The notes beneath the pieces are model-generated. The model was not told where the DNA came from and ran no database searches. It saw nothing but the letters and a program-made list of their open reading frames with translations. Positions 10,546-21,806 of a DNA stretch of 64,000 bases are shown here, in pieces. Origin of the DNA: Stachybotrys elegans (Eukaryota > Ascomycota > Sordariomycetes > Hypocreales > Stachybotryaceae); NCBI GenBank assembly GCA_020746835.1, contig JAGPNK010000013.1, forward strand, positions 992,001 through 1,056,000, in the 5' to 3' direction. How positions within the stretch are numbered: position 1 is the first letter of the stretch; the number at the start of each line of letters is the position of its first letter. A program made the translations under genes and the position numbers.

Positions 10546-13236
10546 TTAAACATGTCCAGGAATATCCATGTCTTCGGCAGCATTCACAACGAAATCTCTG
10601 TAATAGGACGTGTCCCAGGAAAACCAGTTAAAGGTCTGGTCCCATGTCCGTTGCCGCTTCAATGCTCTCCTGTCTGGTTCCAAACAGCCCAGTACGCCTT
10701 CAACATTTATGCCTTCAAACTCAGATGTGGCCATGGGCTGTGATCGAAGCTGATCGATCAGGGTCTGGGTGCAAGCTTCATAGCGGGTTTCCGTCGGGCT
10801 GAGGTCGGTATTCCAGACCAGCGTAGCTAAGCCATCAGCAGCCGGCAGCATACAACCCTCGGCGACGCTATCACTAATCTCATTCGAATTCGCACCGGAG
10901 GAAATAAGGCAGGCTGCTCTGTAAAAGATGCTCGCCGTGCGTTCCAACCTGCGAGAAACGCTTGCCAGAGAGGCAAGACGAAGCGACATGCTGTTGAAGT
11001 AACTAACTACGGCAGCCAGCAGATCGAGATCTTCCTGTATACGGCTTGGCTGTGACGAAGTGACTATGTGCTTGAAGAGGACGAAGAATGATGTGAAGGG
11101 GTAGTATAAAAGCTGCCTGTGGAGTTGTATATTAGTGTTAGGCTCGTATTCATGTTGACAACGGCAGTGGTGGTAAACATTGCTCACCATACAACGCCAT
11201 TGTATACCTGCTCTGAAGTTGATATCAGGTGACGCAAAAGGCCGAGGGCGTTGCGTGCTGCTGCTACTAAACGGCCATCGTTAAATGCAAACTTCTTTAG
11301 GATCAAAACTGTCATGTGGAGATGCTGGAATTTCATCGCCTTTATTCCAAGCATCATTTCGTCGAGTTGCTCTTGTGGTGCATATGCAACTTCAGTCTGG
11401 TACGCATCTAGAAGCACCTTTCGTCCCATTAGCTCCACAACAAGTCTCCAATATATCGTCAGTCGCACACACATACCTCGCCAGTGTACACATCCCATGC
11501 ATCGAGTTCAGCCAGGACAGCTTGCCGCTGGGTCTCGCTGTCTGGAGCGGACAAGAACGCAAGCACTCGCCCCGTTATCTTGGCGAGCTCTACGGTTTGA
11601 ATGAAAAACCGAGCGCCAAACGTAGAGATGGGTGCTTCGCTGCTGCGCGGCGCCTCGGTTGAATCAATGTGTGGATGGTATCCAAGAAGATACTCAAAGT
11701 CTGGCACTTGAACATGCTCGTATGACGTGGTAGGTAGCTGGGTCGGGCGGCCGAATGCTAACGAACAGGCCTTGTCGAGCACAAATAGTGACCAAAACAA
11801 CGACAGTTGGCGCTGTCCTTCTCTATATCCTAGACTCGGCTGGCAAGGTCCCAGAGCCTGTACCTGCCGACAGGCATGCCCCATGAGCATCCAGGATAGG
11901 TTGGGGGTTGCATAGTCCTCGCCATGAGATGCAAGCAATAAGAAGGCCTGGATGCTGACTTGGCTCGGCTCTAGGAAGATTCTAGCATCGTCTAGCGCAG
12001 CCCGTGTATTGGCTCTCAGAGATTCTGCCAGACTGTTCGGAGACTTGTCGGCCAGAAGAGCGTTGACGAGGATGAAGTTAATAAAAACTATCCAGCCGGG
12101 CTCAGAGACAGAATCGGGTTGGAAGATGACACGGCGAAGGATTTCGTCTGAAGGCTTCGCCATTATTACGTCGGCGCGATCCATGATGCGGAAAAAGGCT
12201 GCCAAACCATGTTCAGATGCTAGACATATTCCAATGGCAGGTGTGAAACGACTTACTACTAATCAGACCGTAACCTACTTGTTTAGAGGGCACATGGTAT
12301 CTCGCAGTCAAGCTTGACGTTGACATATCATCAGTAACCAACTGCAGCCTGACGGTAGTGAGAGATTTTGCCAGTTCCTGCAGGGTATTCGCAGCAACAA
12401 GCCGCTCAGCCTCGGTATCCGGGCTCGACGTAGCCGACATGGAGCCTATGTATTGCGATGCCTCGTCTAGGTATCCGAACGAATGGTGGGGATCAATGGA
12501 GAGCAGCTCTTGGCTTTGAGCCTGGACGGCCACATGGTGGTTCGTCTGCGGTGGCGCGAGCTCGTTTTCGGCTCCGCTGGATGCAGTCTTGTTGCCGTGC
12601 GCTGCTCGTGGCACCATGAGCGCCGCTGCCAAGGTAGCAAGAGACGCCTCGATGCGTGACAGGCGCTCGTTGGCGCTGCAGGGTTCGGTAGTGGCGGCGG
12701 CGGTGGTTGTTGGCCCGTCAGTTGATTGGGGATGATGACGGCTGCAAATTCTCTGTTAGTTTATACCGTGCTTGGTATATCATTGCCCTACACAAACAAA
12801 CCGAACTGCCACGAGGTCATTTGTAGGCCGAATCGGCCGCGCACCAGTAGATACACTGGTAGATGCACTGGTAGATGCACTGGTAGATGCACCGGAAGGT
12901 TGGCTGAAAGGTCTCGTCAGGTTGTCTTCGGATCCGAGGTTTCATAGCACATGGTGTTATATCACATCACGTACCGGGGCGCAGCCTTGCTGCCGCTTGA
13001 CCGATAACTCCTCGCGGGGTAGATGCAGTCACCAGGCCACTGGCGGCATGATGTGCATTTCGGGAGCTCACGAGAGCAGCTACTCGGACGTCAGGGGCAG
13101 GATTCAGCAGCGGCCAGGGCGATGGGGCGAACCGGATCTTCTTCTCGCGGCAGAAGGTGCACTGGAGTCCATTAGCACAAGCTGTCTGTCCTGACGCCCT
13201 CGCAGTATCAGGCTGCTGGGCACAAACATACCGCAT
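10546..13236 (-). CDS. Zn2Cys6 transcription factor with fungal-specific TF domain
   Basis: Putative pathway regulator. Exons in transcript order: 13236-13133, 13079-12975, 12741-12257, 12198-11477, 11432-11188, 11116-10546; 743 aa. The zinc cluster is split by a 53-nt intron: CTFCREKKIR on exon 1 joins CSRELPKCTSC and a last Cys at residue 53, giving C-x2-C-x6-C-x6-C-x2-C-x6-C (Cys 26, 29, 36, 43, 46, 53). Unspliced, the cluster would appear broken. The middle-homology fungal TF domain follows (WMLMGHACRQVQALGPCQP, LFWSLFVLDKACSLAFGRP). The second intron is unusually long (233 nt) and carries a 12-bp minisatellite. The gene is divergent from the VOC protein and sits amid P450, MFS and ABC genes, so a local regulatory role is likely. 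The start at 13236 is the best ATG upstream of the cluster, but an additional 5' exon is possible. Confidence 0.88.
12844..12895. repeat. 12-bp minisatellite in a TF intron
   Basis: About four units of a 12-bp motif (consensus ATGCACTGGTAG) in head-to-tail array, with the first unit ATACACTGGTAG and the last one cut to ATGCACCGG. It lies entirely in the predicted second intron of the Zn2Cys6 gene. The unit length is a multiple of three, so it stays open if the intron is retained. Confidence 0.85.
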
Positions 13237-13783
13237 ACCGGGCCAGTTCCGCAGGCTGGGCGGGCTCCGGGGGTTGCATCCTCTCCCTTGGCTGAGACAC
13301 TTGAGTTTTTATGAATCGAGTGCCAGCAAGCAAGCGGCATATGTCTCTGCGGCGCGGTCCTGTGCTGATTGATGAGAGATGATGAAAGGTTCCAGTCACT
13401 TGCGTGACGCATCTCGCTTGAGCCAGACCAGGAAAGGCCAAACAGAGTGGATACATAAAATAGATTAGGTCGAACTCAAACGTCCATCCCACGAATAGAG
13501 TCAGCCCCGAACGGACTGCATCTGATTCGTCGTGGTCGGCCAAGGCGCAGATTACACGGCACCGAGCACAACTGACATTACCATTGCAATGGCAATTCCA
13601 TTGCCCACCAATCAGATGGGCTCTCTTCGGGGTCAGTTTGACGATGCCACTGGACCGACAATAGTATAAGAGAAACCAGGAGGAGTAGTCGCCGGAACAG
13701 TTCCCAGGGATCTACAATCATCACACTTTTACTACTTGGCTATACGACTTCATATAATATAACGTACCACCCGAAATCAAGCC
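13237..13783. promoter_or_regulatory. Divergent promoter, Zn2Cys6 regulator / VOC gene
   Basis: A 547-bp interval between two opposing starts. A TATA-like AGTATAAGAG sits at about 13661-13670, some 115 bp before the VOC start, and a CCAAT box occurs near 13608-13612. A perfect palindrome and an adjoining inverted repeat lie at 13581-13605 (separate entry). Confidence 0.5.
13581..13605. promoter_or_regulatory. Palindromic element, candidate operator
   Basis: CCATTGCAATGG at 13581-13592 is a perfect 12-bp palindrome. It overlaps the inverted repeat GGCAAT-TCC-ATTGCC at 13591-13605, so the sequence CATTGCC/GGCAATG recurs in both orientations. Its position, about 180 bp upstream of the VOC start and 345 bp upstream of the regulator start, suits a shared binding site. 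It lacks the CGG triplets favoured by Zn2Cys6 factors, so the binding protein is open. Confidence 0.4.
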
Positions 13784-14217
13784 ATGGCTAGCCTCACTCT
13801 GGGTTCGACTACCGCCATAGAGATCACAGCCCAGGATGCTGCTCGAGCAAAGGTGTGTTGTTCTCTTGCATAAATCTTCATGAATGACCAACGACTAAAG
13901 ACTTGCCTCCCTTCCAGCAATTCTATGCGTCGGTATTTGGCTGGATTTTCAGCGAAACTTCCGGCTCCAGCATGATTAAGATTGTGCCTCAGGGCGCAAT
14001 CTTGGGAGGTGGCATACGACCCGAGTCCTCCGGCTCCCGCGCAGGACCTGGAGGTGTGACGGTGTACCTCTCGGCCGTCGACATCAAGAAGACGCTCGAG
14101 GCGATTGAGCAATCGGGAGGTAGCATCCTCGAGCCGGCAAAGAGACAGGAGCCCGGCTTTGCTGCCCGGTTCGCCGACACCGAGGGAAATGTGTTTGGGC
14201 TCTTCAGCTTAGCTTAG
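13784..14217 (+). CDS. VOC-superfamily (glyoxalase/bleomycin-resistance fold) protein
   Basis: Small cytosolic protein of 122 aa from exons 13784-13852 and 13918-14217, joined across a 65-nt intron. It has one beta-alpha-beta-beta-beta pattern set: an N-terminal AIEITAQDAARAK, then QFYASVFGWIFSET (the FYxxVFGW signature of the family), a GGG glycine loop, GGVTVYLSAVDIKKTLEAIEQSGG, and the C-terminal ARFADTEGNVFGLFSLA in which the DxEGNxFGL motif carries the usual metal-ligand Glu. The family includes glyoxalases, dioxygenases and antibiotic-binding resistance proteins. With a single module it would act as a dimer. Being transcribed divergently from the regulator and next to an ABC exporter, it may bind or modify the same compound. 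The exact reaction is not predictable. Confidence 0.88.
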
Positions 14218-14861
14218 TTTATTAGCCTAGCCAATCGATGGCTTGGGCATTCGCACTCTACAGGGCCTGTGGCTTGACTTAGTCTAGATCTGAATACATG
14301 CAATAGCATCATCTTCTCATGCTACGAGTTTCCATAGTCGCTGCCCCAATCAACAATAGCATGTGTCTCAGGACGACCTTGCAGAATCTGGTCCGAGACT
14401 CTCCGCCTCTTCGCTTCTCTAAGCTCATCTGGTTCCTAGCAGTCCAAGACTCTGAGCCAAGAACCCTCGGGTCATATACCACTACTACAGCTTGCCTGCG
14501 ACAGCGATGCCCTATAAGCTCGGCGGTCGCCATTGGCTGGAATCGGGCATCACTTCACGACTGACCAATTAGAGCTTGAGAAGCCGGAGAATATGAGCTA
14601 TGTGGCCGCTATTGGCTGCGATCGGAGATTGCTTCACGACTGACCAATTAGAGCTCGAGAAGCCGGAGAATGCGAGCTCGCCGGAGGAAATGGAGTTTCC
14701 GGCGGACAACAACATGAGTGGAGGGGAGAGCATGGCCGGCAGTCCCAGGAGGCGAGACAAGGCCCGGCAGAAGCATGGACTCATTGATTGATACCGCTTT
14801 GAAGAGAGAGTCTACCATCTATAAGAGGGACAGGCTGCGGCGTACGGATTGGCTTTATGAC
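14218..14861. other. Intergenic between VOC and ABC transporter genes
   Basis: The upstream region of the ABC transporter. No gene seen. It contains a degenerate tandem duplication of about 75 bp (separate entry). Short open frames on both strands here have no domain. Confidence 0.45.
14527..14678. repeat. Imperfect 75-bp tandem duplication
   Basis: Two head-to-tail copies, roughly 14527-14599 and 14604-14678. Both contain ATTGGCTG, then a GATCGG/AATCGG-type segment, the identical 21-bp block covering TTCACGACTGACCAATTAGA, GAGAAGCCGGAGAAT and GAGCT, with scattered substitutions. Each copy carries an inverted CCAAT (ATTGG) and a direct CCAAT. It lies 180-330 bp upstream of the ABC transporter start. 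Confidence 0.8.
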
Positions 14862-17800
14862 ATGACCAATACCAACACCAACACCAACAACTTTGCAACA
14901 ATTCGCCACAAGCCCAGCACACTCGATTCTGAAAGATCCATGTCTACGCTACTTTCCGAAAAAACCGCTGACCATGCGGCTGACGAGAACAAGCGTCGCC
15001 ATGCGGTGCCACTCAGTGATGGCGAGTCCTCAACCGCCGTCGATGCAGGGACCAAACCACCTGGTTTCCTTGCCATTTACAAGGTCAGCAGTTTCTGGAG
15101 CCATACGCAAGGAAGATCTCGGACAGACATTAATGGAAAGAAAGAAAATCATGGGCTTCGCGTCCCCAACGGAGAAGCTCCTGTACGGAATTGGTGCCCT
15201 GGCCGCCATGGGTTCCGGCGCAGTGTTGCCGTTGATGACGCTCATCTTCGGCAACTTTGTCTCTGTCTTTACGGATTTTGCCCTGAGCCGAATCGGAACT
15301 ACCTCTTTTCAGCACAAGATCAGCTACTACACGTAAGTAATGACTCCTCTAGTCAAACTAGCCCCTGAAGTTAACGCGGCGGTGATAGGCTCTTCTTCAT
15401 TTATCTGTTCATTGCAAAAGCGGCATGTACTTACATTTACATGCTGCTGTTCTCCATTGTCGCCGCCAATGTCAACTCCGCCTTGCGAAAGCGGTACGTT
15501 CACGTTGTGCTGCATCAAGACATTGCCTACCACGAAACGGTACTCACGTCAGGAGCCGTTTCGCTCGCTCTCTCAACACACTCCAATGCAGTCCGCTCGG
15601 GTCTCGCTGAGAAATTCGGACTATCACTCAAGAGCGTGTCGACGGTCGTCGCAGCATTCGCTGTTGCGCTTCATTCCCAGTGGAAGCTGGCTTTGGTCAC
15701 CGCTACCATCATTCCCGCCGCTGTTCTGGCAGTCGGCGCCACCAGCGTCTTCGACGAAAAACAGGAGCAGACCCTCAACGAGATCAAAGCAGACGCCGCT
15801 ACTCTGGCTGATGATATGATGAGTTCTGTTCGCACCGTCAGGGCCCTCGGAGCCGAGGAGCGCCTCGGGATAAAGTACAAGGCAATGCTCCAACAGGCGG
15901 TTACAGTTGGGCTGCGCCGAGCACCAATCCAGGGCGTTCAAGCGGGTGTTTATATGTTCCTGCTCTACGGGGGATACGCGCTGGCGTTTTGGTACGGCAT
16001 TAGACTGTATATCAATGCTGAAGCCGCCAGATCAGGCACAGTCATCACCACTCTGTTCGCCATCATGATTGGCGTTAATGCCTTTTCAGAGCTTGCTGGC
16101 TATCTCGGGCCCTTCCTTCGAATTCGGTCGGCTGGAGCAGAACTGTTCAAGGTCATTGATTTGGGTCAGGAGGCAATCAAGACAGCCACCAAGTTGGTCG
16201 ACGCTCCACCAGACACGTTTCGAGGCAACATCACACTGGACGGCGTATCATTTCGATACCCAGCTCGTGACAAGGTTACTGTACTCAACGACCTAACTCT
16301 CACCATACCCGCCGGGAAAACCACAGCACTGGTTGGACCTAGCGGATCCGGAAAATCTACAGTGGTCGGTCTTCTTCTGAAATGGTACGATATCGCGAGT
16401 GGGCATATTAGAATAGGGAATTCGCCCCTGAGCGAGATTTCATCCAAGCCGCTGAGAGCAAGCATCGGGTTCGTCCAACAGGTCAGAGGCCCGTAGTGCA
16501 CGCAACTTTGACGCAGTACTGACAATCATGCAGGAACCGTACCTGTTCACCGGCACTGTCTATGAAAATATTGAGTATGGGCTCGCTGGAAGCCTACTCG
16601 AACAGGAGCCACCCGAGGAGAAACGTCGACTGATTATCGAAGCATGCAAGGTTTCCAATGCTCACGACTTCATCACGCGACTCCCAATGGTATGTTTAGC
16701 AGAGCTCTTTGTTCCAATCTCTAATATCAACCGTGCAGGGCTATGACACGCCAGTTGGAAACCGGGGCACCATGCTTTCCGGAGGCCAGAAGCAACGACT
16801 GGCAATTGCTCGGGCTATTGTCAAGAATCCTTCGATTCTCATCCTCGACGAAGCCACGAGTGCGCTAGACGTCTCGTCCGAGTCATTGGTCCAACAAGCT
16901 CTTGATAGTGCCAGACGCGACAGGACAACCATTATCATTGCTCATCGCCTGACGACCATTAAGAACGCTGACCAGATCGTCGTCATCAAATCGGGATCAG
17001 TTGCGGAGACGGGCAGCCACGCGTCTCTGCTCTCCAAGAACGACGGCATATACAAGAGTTTGTGGGATTCCCAGGCGCTGTCGCAAAGCCCTGAGAATCA
17101 AAGTGAGGATGAGAAAACAGCAGATGCCGATGCTGATGCGCTACAGCCGTCCAAGGAGTTGGCTCTAGCCCGGAATGCCTTGCCCTTGGACTCGACGAAC
17201 GACGTCTGTGATGCACCGAAAGTACCCACGTGGAAACTTTTGAAAGCGGCTATGATGTCGCAGAAGAAGTACTGGTGGATATTCCTCATCATCTGTGCGT
17301 GTGGCACTATTGGAGGTATGTAACAGCTACCCGGTTTTGCATCTGGGTATACTGGTATTGACTGGTCAAAAGGAGCCCTGTTTCCCGTTCAAGCATTTCT
17401 GTATGCGAAAGTTGTTACGACGTTTCAACTGGCTGGGAGAGCGCTTGTATCCGGTGGCAACTTTTGGAGCCTTATGTGGTTTGTGCTAGCCATTTCCGTG
17501 GGTATTGGTTACTTTGGCATCGGATGGGCTGGATCAGCCTTGGGAGAGGTGAGGACCCAAAAGGACGCGATGACTGGCTCCGCATTGGTCTAACATTTGT
17601 ATAGCTTATCTCGCAGGCGTATCGACACACCTACTTCCAGTCGATGATGTCCCAACCGATGGCATTCTTCGATCTTGCCGAAAACTCTCCCGGACATCTC
17701 CTATCCAGGCTCTCTTCGGACCCCGATGCGGTCAATGCTCTGATAGGGAGCAATTTGGCCGTACTGGTAACGGTTGGAGTCGGTCTCTTGAGCTGCGTGA

Positions 17801-19226
17801 TCCTGGCACTGGCCATAGGGTGGAAGCTTGGCCTCGTGGTCCTCTTTGGTGGATTTCCCTTCATATTCGGGGCCGGAATTGTGCATGAGAAGATGCAAAA
17901 CTCGTTTGAAGAGAAGTCGGGCGCAATGCTCACTGAGAGTGTTGGATATGCCGCCGAGTGCATCCAGGCCATCCGTACTGTCTCGGCGCTGAACACAGAG
18001 CCTGTCATTGAAAGGAGGTTCGTGTACCTTTTGGAAAGCTACAGCCGGAATGCAAGGCGGTATGCATTGAGAAGTATGGTTTGGTTTGCCTTGAGCGACA
18101 GCATCGATCTGCTCTGCATGGCGTTGGCGTTCTGGTAAGTGCTCCAGCGTGAACGCTGGGCCGAGGTATGGGTTATCGTGTTGCTGACGAGTCATCATAG
18201 GTACGGCGGGCGTCTACTCTCCTACCACGAGTATTCCACTACACAATTCTTCATGGTGTTCATATCTGTCGTCTTTGGAGCTCAGACAACGGGTCAGTTT
18301 TTTGCTCACAGCTCCGGTACGCTGCATCCAACTATCAAGGCTTGTTTTTTTGTTAAGATTTATTCACAGATATATCCCTCGGGATCGCATCAACTCGTGC
18401 GATACATGAGCTGCAAGCCACCAGTTCGGAAGCATCCAAGTCCACCGAAATTGTGGACGAAGTGTCTGCCCCGGATCACCAAATTCCCTATGTTGAATTT
18501 CGCGACACGGCTTTTGCATACCCCTCTCGACCATCGCAGTTGGTGCTGAAGCATCTCAACCTCAAGGTGTACAAGGGGCAGTCTATTGCCTTGGTTGGCT
18601 CGTCTGGATGCGGCAAATCAACTGTGATCCAGCTCCTTGAACGATTTTACGAACCCACAGCAGGCGACATACTACTTTCGGGGACGCCAATGTCCAACTA
18701 TTCGCCCAAGGCTGTTCGAAATCTTTTTGCCCTAGTCAGCCAGGAGCCAGTTTTGTACCACGGTACTGTTGAAGATAACATCAACCTCGGGAGACACGAG
18801 AGACTGTCCCCCGATGAGTTGGACTGGGTCATCCGGCAGGCTCAGCTCACAGATCTCGTTTCTTCCCTTCCCGACGGTGTCCGGACCTCAGTGGGCTCAC
18901 GTGGCACGCAACTGTCTGGCGGCCAGAAGCAGCGCATTGCTATTGCCCGAGCGATCGCTGTGGACGCTCCTATTCTTCTTCTTGATGAGGCCACCAGTGC
19001 CTTGGATGGTGAGAGCGAGGGGTTAATCCAAAGGGCCATCAAAGATGGAGCTCGAGGGAAAACAGTCATCTCAATTGCCCATCGTCTCTCAACAATTCAG
19101 CACTCGGACTGTATCTATGTAGTTGACGGCGGAAAAGTAGTAGAGAGCGGTACACATTCTGAACTGCTAGCAGCAAGGGGTCAATACTGGGCTATGGTTA
19201 TGTCACAGATTGGCACTCAACCCTGA
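14862..19226 (+). CDS. Full-size ABCB (MDR/P-glycoprotein-type) exporter
   Basis: ATP-driven efflux pump similar to fungal leptomycin-resistance/MDR transporters. Exons 14862-15083, 15145-15332, 15389-16481, 16534-16689, 16739-17315, 17373-17548, 17605-18134, 18201-18316, 18370-19226; 1304 aa. Order is TMD1-NBD1-TMD2-NBD2. NBD1 has Walker [10 protein letters not shown] near residue 453, signature LSGGQKQR, Walker [13 protein letters not shown] and the H-loop [11 protein letters not shown]2 has GSSGCGKST near 1096, [20 protein letters not shown] and SIAHRLST. Both sites look catalytically complete. TMD1 begins with [26 protein letters not shown] and TMD2 with [15 protein letters not shown]. 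An alternative start is the ATG at 14940, which removes 26 polar residues. It follows the VOC gene on the same strand and closes the accessory block. Confidence 0.92.
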
Positions 19227-19477
19227 AAAGCAGCCAATCTTATCATTTTTATTTGTAATAGATTTTAGAGATAGAGGGCATATAGACAGTAAGAGGGGGG
19301 GGGATAATAATATTCTATTGCTTATAGGACTAAGAATAAAGTCAAACATTAGAGAGGTGCTGTCAAATCGACCACTAGGCCATGCTGGCAAAGGATAGGT
19401 CTTCTTAACTAGCTTGGTTTGACAGATTATATGTTATTAGATCATCCGTTCTTCGTCCAGCTGAATCCTCGCCTCTA

Positions 19478-21806
19478 TCAATACCCTGGAAAGTCATTCT
19501 CGCGATAGACAGGTGCCTCGTAATCATCATTTTCCTCGCCACGGTTGAAGTAACCTCTCAAATCATCCAAACGCTCATGGCTTCTTTTTCTCTCCAATGC
19601 AGCGATAGAAGAAGCTCGGGAGCCCAAAGGGGACGACGCCCTAGACCGCCCGTGTGAAGGCACACTGAGGAGTTGATGATCCATCCTTCGCCCCGATATC
19701 GCACCTGGCACAACACCCAGTCGGCTCAGCCTGACTAGTCGGTCAGGGTCCTCTGTGAACAACGGCATGCTCTTGATGTCTCGTGTGCTCTCCCCGGGGT
19801 GTGTGAGGAGGAATTTGACAACCGGCACAAGCGCATTATCATTGATGATCTTCCTAAACCGCTCCATAACGGTTCCAAGATCATCAAGCAGGCGGCTGGA
19901 GTCAAAGCATGAGATGGTATCAACTATGCAGTAGATTGTCGTGTCGGGAGAAAATTGGTATAGCAAAGAATGCAAGACAAAGCCCATGGAGTCCAAGTTG
20001 TGCTTCTCCAGATCCTGAAGAAACTCACGATCATTGATAAAGTCCAAATTCCACGTCTGCATATCGGGATCCCGAATGTTCAGTTTTAAGAGCAACTGCA
20101 ATATCAGGGAGCGCATGAGGCCGTTGGGGCCGTACCAGTCATCAGACATAGTCGCGTGTAAGCCGCAGAAGAATTGGATCACTTCTGCTTCTGGGAATGC
20201 TTCAGCCAGACTGGTGACGAGCGTGCTGCTAAACACTGAGATGGCCGAAAGGCTCTCCAGGGTCGATTCTCGGATATTGGCATCGACGAGGATCAGCGAA
20301 GGGTGAGAGTGGGACAGCCAGCGCGTGAACTTCTCGTGCGTCATGAGGGACTGGACCTGGCCTTGGAACTTGGCAGGAACTCTGGCTTGGTGAGCGATGG
20401 CGGCGGCCAGATCACGGCTAGGCTGTTTAAACATGTGTTCCAGATCTGGGGGGTTATGAGGGTCCCAGGCAGTCGATGAGACAGCCAGAATACTGCACAG
20501 TGTCGTGAGGCTCACTACAGCCCTATGCTTGGAGCTGTAAGAGGGTTGTTGGCGCAACCTTTCCGCTTCCATCCGACTTGCTTCGTTCTCTTTTCAGAGA
20601 GTATTAGTCAATTGCAGACACAGTGCAAGGTGAACTGTGGACAACTCACGTTTGTACTCCAAGAGAAACCTCATGAGGAAAGTCTTCATATCTGCCTGGC
20701 TTTCGTCTCGCTTGTCGCTTTCTCGCTGAATCACTTCCTGGAAACTTCTTTCCGCGTTGCGCATGCTACTTTGTATGTCCTTCTTCATATCGCCCAATTC
20801 TCTCCTAAACTGTTTCCGATCATGGGCATATTCATCAGACGCTTGTCTCAGAAACAGTGCGTGGGATATTCCCAACGCTTCTATTCTCTGCGTTGTTTCA
20901 TCGCGAGCGAGGTCGATCGCATCGTTGTAGTCCTTAGTTTGCGCCTCGAGAGACTCGATGATCTCCTCCAGTGTCGGCGGAGGAGGTTCAGGCGGCTCAT
21001 TCTCTCGTCTGAACTTGGATGTCAGTTTGGTGGTCCCTTTGCGCACGCGTCAGCCGTGAACGGAAAGAAATTTCAGAATACGTACACTTTTTCTTTGTCT
21101 TTGTAAGAAGGAAGAACATGTCCTCGACAGCCTGCACAACAGCCTTGTGTAGTTCGTCTGCCGTTTTGCGCACACGCCGGTCCGATCGGAACCGGCCGCA
21201 CTCTCGACCCAGTCTGTGTAGTGTCTCGTTAAGGGTTGAGAAGGTCTTCAAGATTTTCTCCCGTCGGTCAACAGAGTCCTCGGCGAGCTGGTGACAGTCC
21301 ATTGGTTAGCGAATATACCTGACTGGGGGCAAAGGGTATATGCCAACCTTGAACACAACTGCAATCCCCGCCTTGATGATTGACAGGCCATATTCGCTGG
21401 GAATCACCTCCAGCCATGCCTCTACAACATCTTTCTTGTCGCCCATGCCGTACCAGAAGCGGTGCCAGAGCGTTTGCTTCCCTTGCTCGTAGCCCTTCTC
21501 AATGGAATTGATCTTGGCTAAGAGGCCATCATCGAAGGTCGTGACGTTGATATGAAGGGACTGGAAGATGAAGGCCTTCAGCGGAGCCTCCAAGCGCCTA
21601 GCTCTCTCAGTTAACATGCTTTCGTCTATGAGATATTTGACTTACATGTATGGCTGTAGTTCTACGAACTGGACATTCTCGACATCCAGCTCAGACGAGT
21701 CTCCAAATCCCGCGTGTAGCTGTTTCCCTTCTTCGACAATATAAGAGCCTACCATGGTAACCTCCCTCTTTCCAGGATGCAGCCAGTCCAGTTGCTGTGA
21801 GTCCAT
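19478..21806 (-). CDS. DUF7708 / nephrocystin-like STAND-related protein without visible P-loop
   Basis: Exons in transcript order: 21806-21646, 21603-21348, 21287-21088, 21008-20650, 20589-19478; 695 aa. The N-terminal third (AWLEVIPSEYGLSIIKAGIA, then KLAEDSVDRREKILKTF and a helical AVVQAVEDMFFLL) resembles the fungal DUF7708 N-terminal domain of STAND-type proteins. A proline patch (PPEPPPP) and a long charged coiled coil (about residues 215-330) follow. The C-terminal half corresponds to the NTPase-like region (LILVDANI, STLVTSLAEAF, EVIQFFCGLHA, GPNGLMRSLILQLLLKL, TIYCIVDTISCFD), but no GxxGxGKS/T is present and no repeat domain follows. It ends in an acidic, Ser/Arg-rich tail. By family knowledge, relatives act in fungal non-self or stress responses, but no function is shown for this form. 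It is divergent from the AAA+ gene. Confidence 0.75.

Noticed and set aside
12975..13236. Apparently truncated zinc cluster of the regulator (only one Cys pair in the first frame)
   Set aside because: A 53-nt intron at 13080-13132 joins the remaining four Cys with correct spacing.
5154..19226. Complete biosynthetic gene cluster
   Set aside because: No PKS, NRPS, terpene cyclase, DMATS or RiPP-type backbone gene is visible in the block or beside it.
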